NCBI RefSeq assembly: GCF_001895025.1
Contig: NZ_BCXI01000003.1
Coordinates: 124,001 to 188,000 of the forward strand
Direction of reading: 5' to 3'
Origin: Rhodococcus zopfii NBRC 100606 = JCM 9919
Lineage (GTDB): Bacteria > Actinomycetota > Actinomycetes > Mycobacteriales > Mycobacteriaceae
DNA: 64,000 bases
Position 1 is the first letter of the stretch. The number at the start of each line of letters is the position of its first letter. The position numbers and the translations under genes are program-made. This document shows, in pieces, positions 1-10,676 of the stretch. The notes below the pieces were generated by a model. That model saw only the letters and a program-made list of their open reading frames with translations, was not told the DNA's origin and searched no databases.

Positions 1-245
1 CCCGGGCCCGCGGTGAGGACCGCGAGCCCGGGATGGCGTTCGAGTTTCCCGGTGGCCTCGGCGGCGAACACCGCGGTCTGCTCGTGCCGGACGTCCATCA
101 GCCGCATCGGCGACCCACCTTTGACGACGGCGTCGTACAGGGGGAACACGTGCGCGCCGGACAGGGTGAACATCGTCCGGACGCCGTGGGCGTGGGCCAC
201 CGCCGCGGCGAGCTCGCCGCCGTGCCCCTCGATTTCCGAGGCCAT
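1..245 (-). CDS. Thiamine-diphosphate-dependent enzyme, IlvG/acetolactate synthase-like (5' end only)
   Basis: Reading leftward from the ATG at 245 gives about 81 residues before the window edge. They match the N-terminal TPP-binding (PYR) domain of acetolactate-synthase-like enzymes: residues about 21-28 read FTLSGAHV, followed by RHEQTAVFAAEA, which contains the catalytic glutamate that activates the cofactor, and LTAGPG at the edge. The FTLSG and RHEQTA wording resembles mycobacterial IlvG, a catalytic-subunit paralogue, more than IlvB. The FAD/CoA-like central domain and the PP domain lie outside the window. An oxalyl-CoA decarboxylase or other family member cannot be excluded from this fragment. 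Confidence 0.8.
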   Translation of the reverse strand, partial: MASEIEGHGGELAAAVAHAHGVRTMFTLSGAHVFPLYDAVVKGGSPMRLMDVRHEQTAVFAAEATGKLERHPGLAVLTAGP

Positions 246-315
246 GCCGGAAGGCTACGGGCGCGATCGGCGCGGCGCGGCCGATTCGGGAGGACTCGGA
301 GCCGTGCTCGTCCGG

Positions 316-1104
316 TCACCACCCGGGGTGGGCCGGCAATGCGCGCGGGGGCGTGTCGCTCGTGTCGACCTCGGTCACTTCCGTCCGGATGCTGCGACCC
401 CATGCCTCGCACCGTTGCCGGGTGTTGCCTGGATCGGTGGCGAAGCTGATGGTCCATCCGGTTCCGGTGAACAGGTCGGTCGGGGGAGACTGCCACTGCC
501 GTTGGCTCGACGTCTGTTTCGTATCTCGGAGTGCGCCGGCCGCCGTCGGTTCGTCGACACCGGGCGGTGGTGCGGTCCGTGCGAACCGGATGGAGGCCTC
601 GATGTCCGGTTCGCTCGTGAAGTGGTATCGCCCGTCCGCCCACCTCTCCGCAAGCTCGGATCGCCGCGTGCACACCGCCGCCTCGAAACCGGTGCCGGTC
701 GACGCGATGGACAGGACGTGTGCGCGCAACGTCCCGGCGGGCCGGCGGTCCGACAGCGGGGTGATCACGCGCGCGGAGGCGGGGTCGAGAGCCGCCGCGA
801 ATCCGGGATAGGAGTTCTCGAGGCCCACGTAGCGGGCGACGAACCACGCCTCCTCGGCGGCGCGAACAAGGGTGCCGCGTTCGTCCTGCAGGTAGAGGCC
901 GGGTTCGGCGGACCACACGACGGTCGCGCCCTGGATCTGCTCGGGCGACCGGTACCGCTCGGTCGCCTCGGGCAGTGCCGCGGCCCCGGAATCGGTGCCC
1001 GCGCAGGACACCGTCACGAACGCGCTCACCGCGAGCGTCGCGTACCCGATCTTCCGACGTGGTGACCGCGCCCGGCGCGGTGCGGACTTCGACGTCATCT
1101 CCAT
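316..1104 (-). CDS. Putative secreted lipoprotein of unknown function
   Basis: The product is 262 residues. It has a basic N-terminus (residues 1-18), a hydrophobic stretch (about 20-33) and a candidate lipidation cysteine at residue 34 in TVSC-AG. This is an imperfect lipobox because residue -3 is Thr. The rest is a hydrophilic extracellular domain with no motif I recognise. It holds two further cysteines and a Pro/Thr-rich linker in the second half. A purine-rich AGAGGG lies just upstream of the ATG at 1104, and a second ATG two codons in could also serve. It runs in the same direction as the TPP enzyme at the edge, 71 bases away, so co-transcription is possible. Function is unknown. Confidence 0.65.
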   Translation of the reverse strand: MEMTSKSAPRRARSPRRKIGYATLAVSAFVTVSCAGTDSGAAALPEATERYRSPEQIQGATVVWSAEPGLYLQDERGTLVRAAEEAWFVARYVGLENSYPGFAAALDPASARVITPLSDRRPAGTLRAHVLSIASTGTGFEAAVCTRRSELAERWADGRYHFTSEPDIEASIRFARTAPPPGVDEPTAAGALRDTKQTSSQRQWQSPPTDLFTGTGWTISFATDPGNTRQRCEAWGRSIRTEVTEVDTSDTPPRALPAHPGW

Positions 1105-1203
1105 TCGATCCCTCTCGACCTCGGAGTTGGATTCCTCGGAGGGATTGGACGCATCGACGAACCGAATGGTTCCGTGCGGCGCCGGATTTTCGAGGGCGGT
1201 CGC

Positions 1204-1338
1204 TCAGGCGAACCGCGCGGCGCGGGCGAGGATCGCATCGCGGATGCCGGTGCCGCGGTACGCCGTGGTGATTCGGCTCGCGAGGTGCGACGCCAGCTCG
1301 TCGCTCGGTTCCGCCGGCTTTCCGCCCACGGGATGCAT
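1204..1338 (-). CDS. Possible 44-residue small protein
   Basis: A short open frame runs from the ATG at 1338 to the TGA at 1204. The product begins MHPVGGKPAEP and continues as an amphipathic, Ala/Arg-rich helix containing DELASHLASRITTAYRG. Third codon positions are strongly GC, as in real genes here. It lies 99 bases upstream of the lipoprotein gene on the same strand. No clear ribosome-binding site precedes it and I recognise no family. It could be a small protein, a leader peptide or a chance frame. The rest of the 1105-1675 stretch shows no other convincing gene. Confidence 0.3.
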   Translation of the reverse strand: MHPVGGKPAEPSDELASHLASRITTAYRGTGIRDAILARAARFA

Positions 1339-1602
1339 TGCTCGCGTCGGTGTCCTCGCGGTGGTGTCACTGTCACGCTACGGCGATGTTAACGGCATAT
1401 CACCGCAGATCAGAGCTTAGATAGGGCAGCCTTCCTTGCGTTACACCCGCATTGTTGGCATATCGTCTGTTCAAGACGGTGGACACACAACGTCCCCCAC
1501 CGGCCGGAAGTTCCAGGGCCCGAGCTGCCGAAAAAAGGCACCCGCATCGTCGCGGAAGGGCGGATACTGACGGTTGTCGGTGCCGATCCACCTCGTGTCG
1601 GT

Positions 1603-1619
1603 ACTTGCTCACGGCAAGT
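1603..1619. promoter_or_regulatory. Inverted repeat upstream of gltB
   Basis: A perfect 6-base inverted repeat, ACTTGC and GCAAGT separated by TCACG, lies 57 bases before the gltB start. Its size and place fit an operator or a small hairpin in the leader. The protein that would bind is unknown. I could not fit it to an actinobacterial GlnR box. Confidence 0.35.
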
Positions 1620-1675
1620 AGATGACCATCAGCGCTGCTGGTCGTCGGTGCTATCACATGCAACGAAGGCTAGGT

Positions 1676-4600
1676 ATGAAGCATCTTCCCGGGCCTCAAG
1701 GGCTCTACCACCCGGCGAACGAGCACGACTCCTGCGGCGTCGCTTTCGTCGTCGACATGCACGGACGCAAGAGCCGGGACATCGTCGCGAAGGCAATCAC
1801 CGCGCTCGTGAACCTGGAGCACCGCGGCGCCGCGGGTGCCGAAACGAACACCGGCGACGGCGCCGGCATCCTCATCCAGGTTCCGGACCGGTACTTCCGC
1901 GAGGTCGTCGACTTCGATCTCCCCGAGGCCGGTGCGTACGCGACCGGTATCGCGTTCCTGCCGCGGGATACGGCAGCGGCCGACACCGCCCAGGCGGCGG
2001 TCGACGCGATCGTCGAGGAGGAGGGTCTCGAGGTCCTCGGCTGGCGTGAGGTCCCCGTCGACGACTCCGATCTCGGCTCGATGGCCAAGGACGCCATGCC
2101 GACGTTCCGGCAGATCTTCATCGCCTCCGGCGCGCGCACCCTGACCGGCCTCGAGCTCGAGCGCCGCGCCTACGTGGTGCGCAAGCGCACCGAGCACGAA
2201 CTCGGCAACGAGGGTTCCGGCGAGGACGGCCCCGGCAGCGAGACCGTGTACTTCCCGAGCCTGTCGCCGTCGACGTTCGTCTACAAGGGCATGCTCACCA
2301 CCCCGCAACTCGAGGGCTTCTATCTCGACCTGCAGGACGAGCGCGTCGAGTCGGCCCTGGGCCTGGTGCACTCGCGCTTCTCCACCAACACGTTCCCGTC
2401 ATGGCCGCTGGCGCACCCCTTCCGTCGGGTGGCGCACAACGGTGAGATCAACACCGTCACCGGCAACGCGAACTGGATGCGTGCCCGCGAGGCACTCATC
2501 GACTCCGAGGTCTTCGGCGGTCGCGACAAGCTCGACAAGATCTTCCCGATCTGCACCGAAGGAGCGTCCGACACCGCGCGTTTCGACGAGGTGCTCGAGT
2601 TGCTGCACCTGGGTGGCCGCAGCCTCCCGCACGCCGTGCTCATGATGATTCCCGAGGCGTGGGAACGGCACGAGAGCATGGATCCGGCGCGTAAGGCGTT
2701 CTACGAGTACCACTCGGCGCTCATGGAGCCGTGGGACGGCCCGGCGTCGGTGTGCTTCACCGACGGCACCGTCATCGGAGCCGTGCTCGACCGCAACGGC
2801 CTGCGTCCCTCGCGCGTGTGGGTCACCGACGACGGTCTCGTCGTCATGGCCTCCGAGGTCGGCGTGCTCGACATCGCTCCCGAGAAGATCGTGCGCAAGA
2901 TGCGCATGCAGCCCGGCCGCATGTTCCTGGTGGACACCGCGAAGGGCCGCATCATCGACGACACCGAGATCAAGAACGAGCTCGCGGCCGAGCACCCCTA
3001 CCAGGAGTGGATCGACAACGGCGTCAGCCGGCTCGAGGATCTGCCGCCGAGCAAGTACACCTACATGTCGCACGAGCGTGTGGTGCTGCGTCAGCAGGTC
3101 TTCGGCTACACCAACGAAGAGGTCAACCTCCTCGTCAAGCCGATGGCCGCCAGCGGCGCCGAAGCTCTCGGCTCGATGGGCACCGACACCCCGATCGCGG
3201 TGCTGTCGTCGCGTTCGCGGATGCTGTTCGACTTCTTCCAGCAGCTGTTCGCCCAGGTCACCAACCCGCCGCTCGACGCCATCCGCGAGGAGATCGTCAC
3301 GAGTCTGGGCGGCATGCTCGGACCCGAGGGCGACCTGCTGCACCCGACCGCCGATTCGTGCCGGCAGATCCTGGTGTCCGCACCCGTCATCGACAACGAC
3401 GATCTGCAGAAGCTCATCCACGTCAACGACGACGGACAGTTCCCGGGCTTCAACAGCGTCATCATCCGTGGCCTCTACAAGGTCGCCGACGGCGGCGAGG
3501 GCCTGAAGGCCGCGCTCGACTCGATCCGCACCCAGGTGTCGGAGGCGATCGCCGGTGGCGCCCGCCTGATCGTGCTCTCGGACCGCGAGTCCGACGAGAC
3601 GATGGCTCCGATCCCGTCGCTGCTGCTCACGTCCGCGGTGCACCACCACCTCGTCCGCGAGAAGACCCGCACCCAGGCGGGCCTGCTCGTCGAGGCCGGT
3701 GACGCCCGCGAGGTGCACCACATCGCCGCGCTGTGCGGTTTCGGTGCCGCCGTGGTCAACCCGTACATGGCCTTCGAGACGATCGACGAGCTGCTGCAGA
3801 ACGGCGACCTGCCCGAGGGCATCACCCTCGAGAAGGCGATCAAGAACTACATCAAGGCCGCCTCGAAGGGTGTGCTGAAGGTGATGTCCAAGATGGGCAT
3901 CTCCACGCTCGCGTCCTACACCGGCGCGCAGCTGTTCCAGGTGATCGGCCTGTCGCAGGAACTCGTCGACGAGTACTTCACCGGACTGCAGTCGCAGCTC
4001 GGCGGTATCGGCCTCGACGAGATCGCGCACGACGTCGCGGTCCGGCACGCGTCCGCGTTCCTGGATCGCCCGTCCGAGCACGCGCACCGCGAGCTCGAGG
4101 TCGGCGGTGAATACCAGTGGCGCCGCGAGGGCGAATACCACCTGTTCAATCCGGACACGGTGTTCAAGCTGCAGCACGCCACCCGCACCGGCCAGTACTC
4201 GATCTTCAAGGAGTACACCAAGCTCGTCGACGACCAGTCGACGCAGCTCGCGTCGCTGCGCGGCCTGTTCGAGTTCCGGAAGGGCCTGCGCCCGGCGGTG
4301 CCGCTCGACGAGGTCGAGCCGGCGAGCGAGATCGTCAAGCGGTTCTCGACCGGCGCGATGAGCTACGGCTCCATCTCGGCCGAGGCCCACGAGACCCTCG
4401 CGATCGCCATGAACCGCCTCGGTGGCCGCTCCAATTCCGGTGAGGGCGGCGAGCATCCGTCGCGTTTCACGCCGGACGAGAACGGCGACTGGCGGCGCTC
4501 GGCGATCAAGCAGGTCGCCTCGGGTCGCTTCGGTGTCACCTCGCACTACCTGACCAACTGCACCGACATCCAGATCAAGATGGCGCAGGGTGCCAAGCCC

Positions 4601-6271
4601 GGTGAGGGCGGCCAGCTTCCGCCGCACAAGGTGTACCCGTGGGTCGCCGAAGTGCGTGGTTCGACGCCGGGTGTCGGCCTCATCTCGCCGCCGCCGCACC
4701 ACGACATCTACTCGATCGAGGATCTCGCGCAGCTCATCCACGATCTGAAGAACGCCAACCCGCAGGCCCGGATCCACGTGAAGCTGGTGTCCGAGCTCGG
4801 TGTCGGCACCGTCGCGGCGGGTGTGTCCAAGGCCCACGCCGACGTGGTGCTCATCTCCGGTCACGACGGCGGCACCGGCGCCTCCCCGCTGACCTCGCTC
4901 AAACACGCGGGTGCGCCCTGGGAGATCGGCCTGGCCGAAACCCAGCAGACGCTGATGCTCAACGGTCTGCGCGACCGTATCGTCGTGCAGGTCGACGGCC
5001 AGATGAAGACCGGCCGCGACGTGATGATCGCGGCGCTGCTCGGTGGCGAGGAGTTCGGTTTCGCGACCGCGCCGCTGGTGGTGTCCGGCTGCATCATGAT
5101 GCGTGTGTGCCACCTCGACACCTGCCCCGTCGGTGTGGCGACGCAGAACCCGGTGCTGCGCAAGCGGTTCACCGGCAAGCCGGAGTTCGTCGAGAACTTC
5201 ATGCTCTACATCGCCGAGGAGGTGCGCGAGCTGCTTGCCGAGCTGGGCTTCCGCACGCTCGCCGAGGCGATCGGCCAGGTCGGGTTCCTCGACACCACCA
5301 AGGCCGTCGAGCACTACCGGGCCTCGAAGCTGGACCTGTCGCCGCTGCTGACCGCGGTCACGTCGCCGATCTTCCCGGAGCAGGACCTGTACTGCACCAA
5401 GGAGCAGGAGCACGCGCTGGACAGGGCCCTCGACAACGAGCTGATCGCCAAGGCACAGCCCGCGCTCGAGAGCGGCGAGAAGGTCGTCATCGAGACGCCG
5501 GTGACCAACGTCAACCGCACCGTCGGCACCATGCTCGGCCACGAGGTCACCAAGGTGTACGGCGGAGAAGGACTGCCGGACAACACGATCGACATCACCT
5601 TCACCGGTTCGGCGGGTAACAGCTTCGGTGCGTTCGTGCCCAAGGGCGTCACGCTGCGACTGCTCGGCGACGCCAACGACTTCGTCGGCAAGGGACTGTC
5701 CGGTGGACGCATCGTGGTGCGTCCGCCGCACACCACCGCACCGGGGTTCGTCGCCGAGGACAACATCGTCGCCGGCAACGTCATCCTGTTCGGAGCCACC
5801 GGTGGTGAGGTGCTGATCCGCGGTATCGCGGGCGAGCGGTTCGCGGTCCGCAACTCGGGTGCCACGGCCGTCGTCGAGGGTGTCGGCGACCACGGCTGCG
5901 AGTACATGACCGGCGGCAAGGTCGTCATCCTCGGCAAGACCGGCCGCAACTTCGGTGCCGGCATGTCCGGTGGTGTCGCGTTCGTCTACAACCCGGACAG
6001 CGACTTCGAGGCCAACCTCAACACCGAACTGGTCGATCTGGAGGATCTCGAGGGCGAGGACTTCGCCTGGCTCAAGGCCGTCGTCGAACGGCACCGTGAC
6101 GAGACGGGCTCCGAGGTCGCAGCCCGCATTCTGGCCGACTGGTCGCAGCAGGTCAGCCATTTCGCGAAGGTCATGCCTCGCGATTACAAGAAGGTACTCA
6201 TGGCAATCAAGGACGCCACCATTCGTGGTGCGAACGTTGACGAGGCGATCATGGAGGCGGCTCGTGGGTGA
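1676..6271 (+). CDS. gltB: Glutamate synthase (NADPH) large subunit
   Basis: The large subunit of GOGAT makes two glutamates from glutamine and 2-oxoglutarate in ammonia assimilation. The ATG at 1676 (1531 residues) is preferred over an in-frame start 18 codons earlier. It places Cys20 in HDSCGVAF, the usual site of propeptide cleavage; that cysteine becomes the N-terminal nucleophile of the class II glutaminase domain. In order come the glutaminase domain (about 20-430), a central domain, the FMN-binding synthase domain, and a C-terminal beta-helix with GXXGXXXG repeats. The 3Fe-4S ligands appear near residues 1138-1149 as C-x5-C-x4-C in [15 protein letters not shown]. The stop overlaps gltD by 8 bases, so the subunits are translationally coupled. 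Confidence 0.97.
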   Translation: MKHLPGPQGLYHPANEHDSCGVAFVVDMHGRKSRDIVAKAITALVNLEHRGAAGAETNTGDGAGILIQVPDRYFREVVDFDLPEAGAYATGIAFLPRDTAAADTAQAAVDAIVEEEGLEVLGWREVPVDDSDLGSMAKDAMPTFRQIFIASGARTLTGLELERRAYVVRKRTEHELGNEGSGEDGPGSETVYFPSLSPSTFVYKGMLTTPQLEGFYLDLQDERVESALGLVHSRFSTNTFPSWPLAHPFRRVAHNGEINTVTGNANWMRAREALIDSEVFGGRDKLDKIFPICTEGASDTARFDEVLELLHLGGRSLPHAVLMMIPEAWERHESMDPARKAFYEYHSALMEPWDGPASVCFTDGTVIGAVLDRNGLRPSRVWVTDDGLVVMASEVGVLDIAPEKIVRKMRMQPGRMFLVDTAKGRIIDDTEIKNELAAEHPYQEWIDNGVSRLEDLPPSKYTYMSHERVVLRQQVFGYTNEEVNLLVKPMAASGAEALGSMGTDTPIAVLSSRSRMLFDFFQQLFAQVTNPPLDAIREEIVTSLGGMLGPEGDLLHPTADSCRQILVSAPVIDNDDLQKLIHVNDDGQFPGFNSVIIRGLYKVADGGEGLKAALDSIRTQVSEAIAGGARLIVLSDRESDETMAPIPSLLLTSAVHHHLVREKTRTQAGLLVEAGDAREVHHIAALCGFGAAVVNPYMAFETIDELLQNGDLPEGITLEKAIKNYIKAASKGVLKVMSKMGISTLASYTGAQLFQVIGLSQELVDEYFTGLQSQLGGIGLDEIAHDVAVRHASAFLDRPSEHAHRELEVGGEYQWRREGEYHLFNPDTVFKLQHATRTGQYSIFKEYTKLVDDQSTQLASLRGLFEFRKGLRPAVPLDEVEPASEIVKRFSTGAMSYGSISAEAHETLAIAMNRLGGRSNSGEGGEHPSRFTPDENGDWRRSAIKQVASGRFGVTSHYLTNCTDIQIKMAQGAKPGEGGQLPPHKVYPWVAEVRGSTPGVGLISPPPHHDIYSIEDLAQLIHDLKNANPQARIHVKLVSELGVGTVAAGVSKAHADVVLISGHDGGTGASPLTSLKHAGAPWEIGLAETQQTLMLNGLRDRIVVQVDGQMKTGRDVMIAALLGGEEFGFATAPLVVSGCIMMRVCHLDTCPVGVATQNPVLRKRFTGKPEFVENFMLYIAEEVRELLAELGFRTLAEAIGQVGFLDTTKAVEHYRASKLDLSPLLTAVTSPIFPEQDLYCTKEQEHALDRALDNELIAKAQPALESGEKVVIETPVTNVNRTVGTMLGHEVTKVYGGEGLPDNTIDITFTGSAGNSFGAFVPKGVTLRLLGDANDFVGKGLSGGRIVVRPPHTTAPGFVAEDNIVAGNVILFGATGGEVLIRGIAGERFAVRNSGATAVVEGVGDHGCEYMTGGKVVILGKTGRNFGAGMSGGVAFVYNPDSDFEANLNTELVDLEDLEGEDFAWLKAVVERHRDETGSEVAARILADWSQQVSHFAKVMPRDYKKVLMAIKDATIRGANVDEAIMEAARG

Positions 6272-7730
6272 TCCAAGCGGCTTCCTCAAGCACGGTTCGC
6301 GGGAAACGCCGGTCCGCCGGCCGGTCCCGCTGCGGCTCCTCGACTGGAAGGAGGTGTACGAGCCGTTCTCTCGTGACACCCTCCAGGTCCAGGCCAGCCG
6401 CTGCATGGACTGCGGTATTCCGTTCTGCCACAACGGTTGTCCCCTAGGGAATCTGATTCCCGAGTGGAACGACCTGGTCTACAAGGGCAAGTGGGACGAC
6501 GGCATCGAGCGTCTGCACGCCACCAACAACTTCCCGGAGTTCACCGGGCGACTGTGCCCGGCCCCCTGCGAGGCGTCGTGCGTCCTGGGTATCAACCAGG
6601 ACCCGGTGACCATCAAGCAGGTCGAGGTCGAGCTGATCGAGAAGGCGTTCGGGGACGACCGGGTCACCCCGATCCCGCCGTCGAAGCTGACCGGCAAGAA
6701 GGTCGCGGTCGTCGGTTCCGGCCCCGCGGGTCTGGCTGCAGCGCAGCAGCTCACCCGTGCCGGACACACCGTGACGGTGTTCGAGCGCGAGGACCGCATC
6801 GGCGGCCTGCTCCGCTACGGCATCCCCGAGTTCAAGATGGAGAAGCACGTCATCGACCGCCGCCTGGCGCAGATGGAGGCCGAGGGCACCGTCTTCAAGC
6901 CGGGCGTGAACGTGGGTGTGGACATCACCGCCGACGAGCTGCGCGAGCAGTTCGACGCCGTGGTCCTCGCCGGTGGCTCCACCGTCGCCCGCGACCTGCC
7001 GATCCCGGGGCGCGAACTCGACGGCATCCATCAGGCCATGGAGTTCCTGCCGCTGGCCAACCGTGTCCAGCTGGGTGACCCGATCACCGGCGAGGACGGC
7101 CTGCCGCCGATCAACGCGAAGGGCAAGAAGGTCGTCATCATCGGCGGCGGCGACACCGGCGCCGACTGCCTGGGCACCTCGCACCGTCAGGGCGCGGTCA
7201 GCGTGCACCAGTTCGAGATCATGCCGCGTCCGCCGGAGGAACGCGCCGACTCCACCCCGTGGCCGACGTACCCGCTGATGTACCGGGTGTCGTCCGCGCA
7301 CGAGGAGGGCGGCGAGCGCGTGTTCTCCGTCAACACCGAGGAATTCGTGGGTGTGGACGGCAAGGTCAAGGCGCTGAAGGCGCACGAGGTGCAGATGGTC
7401 GCCGGGCGCTTCGAGAAGGTCGACGGCACGGATTTCGAGCTCGAGGCCGACCTGGTTCTTCTCGCGATGGGCTTTGTCGGCCCCGAGAAGCCGGGACTGC
7501 TCAATGATCTCGGGGTGGACTACAACGAGCGCGGCAACGTCGCCCGCTCGACCGAGTGGTCCACCAACGTCGACGGCGTCTTCGTCGCCGGCGACATGGG
7601 CCGCGGTCAGTCCCTGATCGTGTGGGCCATCGCAGAGGGCCGCTCCTGCGCGGCGGCGGTCGATCGGTACCTCGAGGGAGCAACGGCGCTTCCCGCACCG
7701 ATCACCACCAGCGCGATGCCGCAGCGCTGA
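6264..7730 (+). CDS. gltD: Glutamate synthase small subunit
   Basis: The beta subunit of GOGAT takes electrons from NADPH through FAD and passes them via 4Fe-4S clusters to GltB. The GTG at 6264, inside the end of gltB, gives 488 residues, the usual family length. The N-terminus carries the ferredoxin-like cysteines C47, C50, C55 and C59 ([13 protein letters not shown]) and a second cluster near 94-104 (CPAPCEASC). Two Rossmann motifs follow: [12 protein letters not shown] (about 148) for FAD and [11 protein letters not shown] (about 290) for NADPH. The last third contains the GDMGRGQSL flavin-contact motif. A strong terminator follows the stop. Confidence 0.97.
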   Translation: MGDPSGFLKHGSRETPVRRPVPLRLLDWKEVYEPFSRDTLQVQASRCMDCGIPFCHNGCPLGNLIPEWNDLVYKGKWDDGIERLHATNNFPEFTGRLCPAPCEASCVLGINQDPVTIKQVEVELIEKAFGDDRVTPIPPSKLTGKKVAVVGSGPAGLAAAQQLTRAGHTVTVFEREDRIGGLLRYGIPEFKMEKHVIDRRLAQMEAEGTVFKPGVNVGVDITADELREQFDAVVLAGGSTVARDLPIPGRELDGIHQAMEFLPLANRVQLGDPITGEDGLPPINAKGKKVVIIGGGDTGADCLGTSHRQGAVSVHQFEIMPRPPEERADSTPWPTYPLMYRVSSAHEEGGERVFSVNTEEFVGVDGKVKALKAHEVQMVAGRFEKVDGTDFELEADLVLLAMGFVGPEKPGLLNDLGVDYNERGNVARSTEWSTNVDGVFVAGDMGRGQSLIVWAIAEGRSCAAAVDRYLEGATALPAPITTSAMPQR

Positions 7731-7744
7731 GGTAGCAACTCGCC

Positions 7745-7796
7745 GACAGGGCGCGCCCCCCGGGAACCCCCGGAGGGCGCGCCCTGTCCGGTTTTC
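7745..7796 (+). terminator. Intrinsic terminator after gltBD
   Basis: A perfect stem pairs the bases from 7745 (GACAGGGCGCGCC) with their complement ending at 7788 (GGCGCGCCCTGTC). The loop is C/G-rich and the stem is followed by GGTTTTCCC. It lies 14 bases after the gltD stop and about 40 bases before the next start, so it should end the gltBD transcript. Confidence 0.85.
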
Positions 7797-7833
7797 CCTG
7801 CCGTACGGTTGCGGTGCCGTTATTGTCGAGCGC

Positions 7834-8622
7834 ATGACCGCGAGGCGCAGGATCACGAAGCGATCACTGACGGGCACGGCAACTCTCCTCGGCGCGACGG
7901 CCATGGCCGTGGTGGCCGCGGCACCGGCCTCCGCGGACAGCGCGGATCCCGCCTCCGGCGACTGCGTGCACAATCTCGGCGGACCCGTCGTCGTGGACGG
8001 CGGCGACGCTGTCGCACCGGTTTTCGGCTTCGACGACCTCCGCCTCATCGGACTCGACGGCGGCAGCGGCAACGCGTGCATCACGAACCTCGGTCCCGGC
8101 AGCGTTTCGGTCACGCGGCCTGCGGGCCGCGTCGACGGCCGGACCACCGTGTCCACCGCGCCCGTCGAGATGCGCGTCGACGGCGGCATCGGCAACGTCG
8201 CCGTCACCAACGTCGGCGTGGGTGCCGTGACGGTGAACCGCCGCTGGATCGCCCCGGGTCCCGCTGCGGTGCACGAACCCGCACCCGAAGGCATCCCGGA
8301 ACTGATCCTCGATGCCGGCCGCGGAGGCGTGTTCGTCACGAACATCGGTGCCGGATCGGTGACGGTTGCGGACTGGAATGCCGCGGAGGGGCCGCTGCCC
8401 GCGGAGATCCCCGCGCCGCCCGGCACTGTCGTGACCGATCCGGTCACCGGCAACATCTACGTGACCAACCTGTTCGGACCTGCCGTCACGGTCGTGCACA
8501 GCGCGGGCGCCCGGGACCGCGTCGTCGATCGCAGCGTCGTCGGGAACACCCTCGACCACGGGACGGGGAACGTGTTCGTCACGAACATCGGAGGAGGTCC
8601 GGTCACCGTCATCCGGAAATGA
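7834..8622 (+). CDS. Secreted repeat protein of unknown function (VTN-G-G-VTV repeats)
   Basis: The product has 262 residues with a clear Sec signal: a basic start, a hydrophobic core at about 12-30 and probable cleavage after APASA (34). The mature part is made of about six degenerate units spaced roughly 39-44 residues apart. Each ends in a core like GNVFVTNIGGGPVTV. The cores lie at residues 42-54, 79-93, 120-134, 164-178, 206-220 and 245-259. Short beta strands joined by Gly/Asn turns suggest a beta-solenoid or propeller-like fold. There are only two cysteines in the mature part (44 and 82), which could pair. I recognise no family and the function is unknown. A terminator isolates it from gltD. 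Confidence 0.75.
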   Translation: MTARRRITKRSLTGTATLLGATAMAVVAAAPASADSADPASGDCVHNLGGPVVVDGGDAVAPVFGFDDLRLIGLDGGSGNACITNLGPGSVSVTRPAGRVDGRTTVSTAPVEMRVDGGIGNVAVTNVGVGAVTVNRRWIAPGPAAVHEPAPEGIPELILDAGRGGVFVTNIGAGSVTVADWNAAEGPLPAEIPAPPGTVVTDPVTGNIYVTNLFGPAVTVVHSAGARDRVVDRSVVGNTLDHGTGNVFVTNIGGGPVTVIRK

Positions 8623-8712
8623 CCTTCCGGGTCACGTCGCGTTCACGGCCGTGACACGTACGGCTTGGACAATCGGTCCGGATCCAAGGCGAGCGAGTCG
8701 ACAGGGGGAGCA

Positions 8713-9627
8713 GTGGTGGGGCTGAAGCGAATCGTGACGATGTTGACGGCAGGGGCGGCCACCGTACTGGCATCGACGATGACGGTACCTGCGGCGCAAG
8801 CAGATCCGGGATGGTGTCCGACCCTGAACGTCGTCGCGGTGCCGGGCACGTGGGAGACCTCCAGCACCCCGGATCCGGGACGCGGCAACGGCATGCTCGC
8901 CGCCGTCACCACAGGCCTGCCCACGGGCACCCGCGTCGACTACGTGCAGTACCCGGCGACCGCATTCCCGTGGGAAGGCGACGTGTATGCCGCGTCGCGT
9001 CAGCGCGCCGTCGACAATGCGCGCGGCCTCATCGCTGCGACCGCAGCGCAGTGCGCATCCACCCGCTTCGCGCTCGTCGGCTACAGCCAGGGTGCCGATG
9101 CCGCAGGCGATCTCGCGGCGGAGATCGGAACGGGCCTCGGTGTGGTGCCGCCGCACCGGCTGGCCGCGGTCGGATTGCTCTCGGACCCGCGACGTTCCGA
9201 AACCGACATCCTGGTCGGCCCGCCGGTGGCCGGGAACGGTGCCGGGGGTGCTCGCATCGGCGGGTTCGGATTCGTGAGCGGAAACGTGCGGACGATCTGC
9301 GCGGTCGGCGACCTGTACTGCTCGACGCCCAAGGACGACTTCGTCACGCGCCTGGCCGGATTTCTCGCGGTCGCCGCGGGCAGCGCCCCGGATCGCTTCG
9401 ACGACTACCGACTCGAAGCCGAGGGTCTGTACAACGAGATCATGCTGGCGGGCGGGATACCGACACTTCAGTTGCAGATGACCCCGCAGGCCAACGACGA
9501 GCGTGAGGTCGAGATCCGGCAGTTCTTCGACTCCCAGGTGCACCAGGACTACGGCACCTATGTCGTCGACAACCGCGGTACCACCGCGACCACCTGGTTG
9601 CGGAATTGGCTCGCCGGGTCGGCGTGA
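8713..9627 (+). CDS. Secreted cutinase-family serine esterase (Culp-like)
   Basis: This alpha/beta hydrolase of the cutinase family is exported to the cell envelope, where relatives act as esterases, lipases or phospholipases; mycobacterial Culp6 (Rv3802c) is one. The GTG at 8713 follows an AGGGGGA ribosome-binding site and gives 304 residues with a signal peptide ending near PAAQA-DPGW. The nucleophile lies in GYSQG, the acid in ICAVGDLYC and the histidine in VHQDYGTYV. The cysteine after DPGW, the one just before TRFALVGYSQG and the pair around the catalytic Asp fit the family's disulfides. It ends 22 bases before a convergent SDR gene. The exact substrate cannot be read from sequence. Confidence 0.88.
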   Translation: MVGLKRIVTMLTAGAATVLASTMTVPAAQADPGWCPTLNVVAVPGTWETSSTPDPGRGNGMLAAVTTGLPTGTRVDYVQYPATAFPWEGDVYAASRQRAVDNARGLIAATAAQCASTRFALVGYSQGADAAGDLAAEIGTGLGVVPPHRLAAVGLLSDPRRSETDILVGPPVAGNGAGGARIGGFGFVSGNVRTICAVGDLYCSTPKDDFVTRLAGFLAVAAGSAPDRFDDYRLEAEGLYNEIMLAGGIPTLQLQMTPQANDEREVEIRQFFDSQVHQDYGTYVVDNRGTTATTWLRNWLAGSA

Positions 9628-9649
9628 CGGGCAGTCCCGCCGCACCGGA

Positions 9650-10561
9650 TCAATCGATTTCGAATCGCGAGCCGACCCGCATCACGCGAGGGGCGAGGCG
9701 GCTGAGCCACTTACGCGCCTTCGCCTCCGGCGCGACCGTCACGATCGGCTGATTGTGCTTCACCGCGGCGACCATGGCGCTCGCGACACGCTCGGGCGGG
9801 ACACCGAGTTTGCGGTACATCGCGGATGTCCGTGAGCGCCGCGCCTTCCGGGTCTCGGGATCGGTTTCGACGAATGTGATGTTGCGGTTGAAGTTGGTCG
9901 AGACGAGGCTCGGGCACACGGCGGTCACGCCGATGCCGTTGTCCAGCAGCTCCGCGCGCAGGCAGTCGGAGAGCATCAGCACCGCGGCCTTGCTCGTGGC
10001 GTACGCCGCGATGCGCTTCTGCGGCATGAACGCCGCCGCGGACGACACGTTCACGATGTGCCCCCCGGTGCCGCGTTCGATCATCTGCCCGGCGAAGGCG
10101 CGGCACCCGTAGACGACGCCCCAGAAGTTGACGTTCATGATGTGTTCGAACACTTCCTGCGGAGTGTCGACGAACGATCCCATCATGCCCAGTCCGGCGT
10201 TGTTGACGAGGACGTCCGCCACACCGTGCCGCTCACGGACCGTACTCGCGAATCGGCGGACCTGATCCTCATCGGTCACGTCGACGCGATAGGCGTGGGC
10301 GCCGCCGCCGAACACCGCCCCCGCGCCCCCGGCGCGCGGATCCGGGGTATTCACGAGTTCGGCGGTCTCACGTGCGGCCGCCAGGTCGATGTCCGCGATC
10401 ACGACGATCGCACCCGCCGACGAGAACGCCTGAGCGGCGGCGCGGCCGATTCCGCTGCCGCCGCCCGTTACCACGACGAGTGTCCCGGTGAGATCGCGCA
10501 TACGCAGGTGCAGGGCCGCTCCTGTGCGCCAGCGGCGCATCTGAGACGTACGCGATGTCAT
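9650..10561 (-). CDS. Short-chain dehydrogenase/reductase
   Basis: A classical SDR that oxidises or reduces an unknown hydroxy/keto substrate with NAD(P). The ATG at 10561 (303 residues) is chosen over an upstream in-frame ATG because GGAAG lies a short distance before it. The cofactor motif TGGGSGIG is near residue 25, NNAGLG follows, and the catalytic YATSK with upstream Ser in NVSSAAAF is present. The Asp after VVIAD in the cofactor fold favours NAD(H) over NADP(H). After the core comes an extra C-terminal segment (ETRKARRSRTSAMYRK onward) seen in SDRs of lipid-rich actinobacteria. It is convergent with the cutinase gene. Confidence 0.85.
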   Translation of the reverse strand: MTSRTSQMRRWRTGAALHLRMRDLTGTLVVVTGGGSGIGRAAAQAFSSAGAIVVIADIDLAAARETAELVNTPDPRAGGAGAVFGGGAHAYRVDVTDEDQVRRFASTVRERHGVADVLVNNAGLGMMGSFVDTPQEVFEHIMNVNFWGVVYGCRAFAGQMIERGTGGHIVNVSSAAAFMPQKRIAAYATSKAAVLMLSDCLRAELLDNGIGVTAVCPSLVSTNFNRNITFVETDPETRKARRSRTSAMYRKLGVPPERVASAMVAAVKHNQPIVTVAPEAKARKWLSRLAPRVMRVGSRFEID

Positions 10562-10676
10562 GCGTCCATCTTCCCGTGGTCGACGGATCTTGGCAGCGAA
10601 CACGTCAGCGCCGGCAGTCGGACGGACCGCCGGCGCTGATGTCACCGAGGCGTGGAGCGGGGTCGGCCCGCCCGCG

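Noticed and set aside
1414-1440. IdeR/DtxR-like iron box before gltB
   Set aside because: The best alignment matches only about 10 of 19 consensus positions and the symmetry is poor.
1430-1620. GlnR box before gltB
   Set aside because: Only one GTnAC-like half (GTTAC near 1440) is seen; the following GaAAC and repeat halves are absent.
2399-6433. Very long open reverse frame (over 1300 codons) opposite gltB
   Set aside because: It lies exactly opposite a well-recognised gltB with conserved catalytic and cluster residues; such antisense frames arise in high-GC genes with few stops in the complementary frame. Its Arg/Asp/His-rich product has no recognisable domain.
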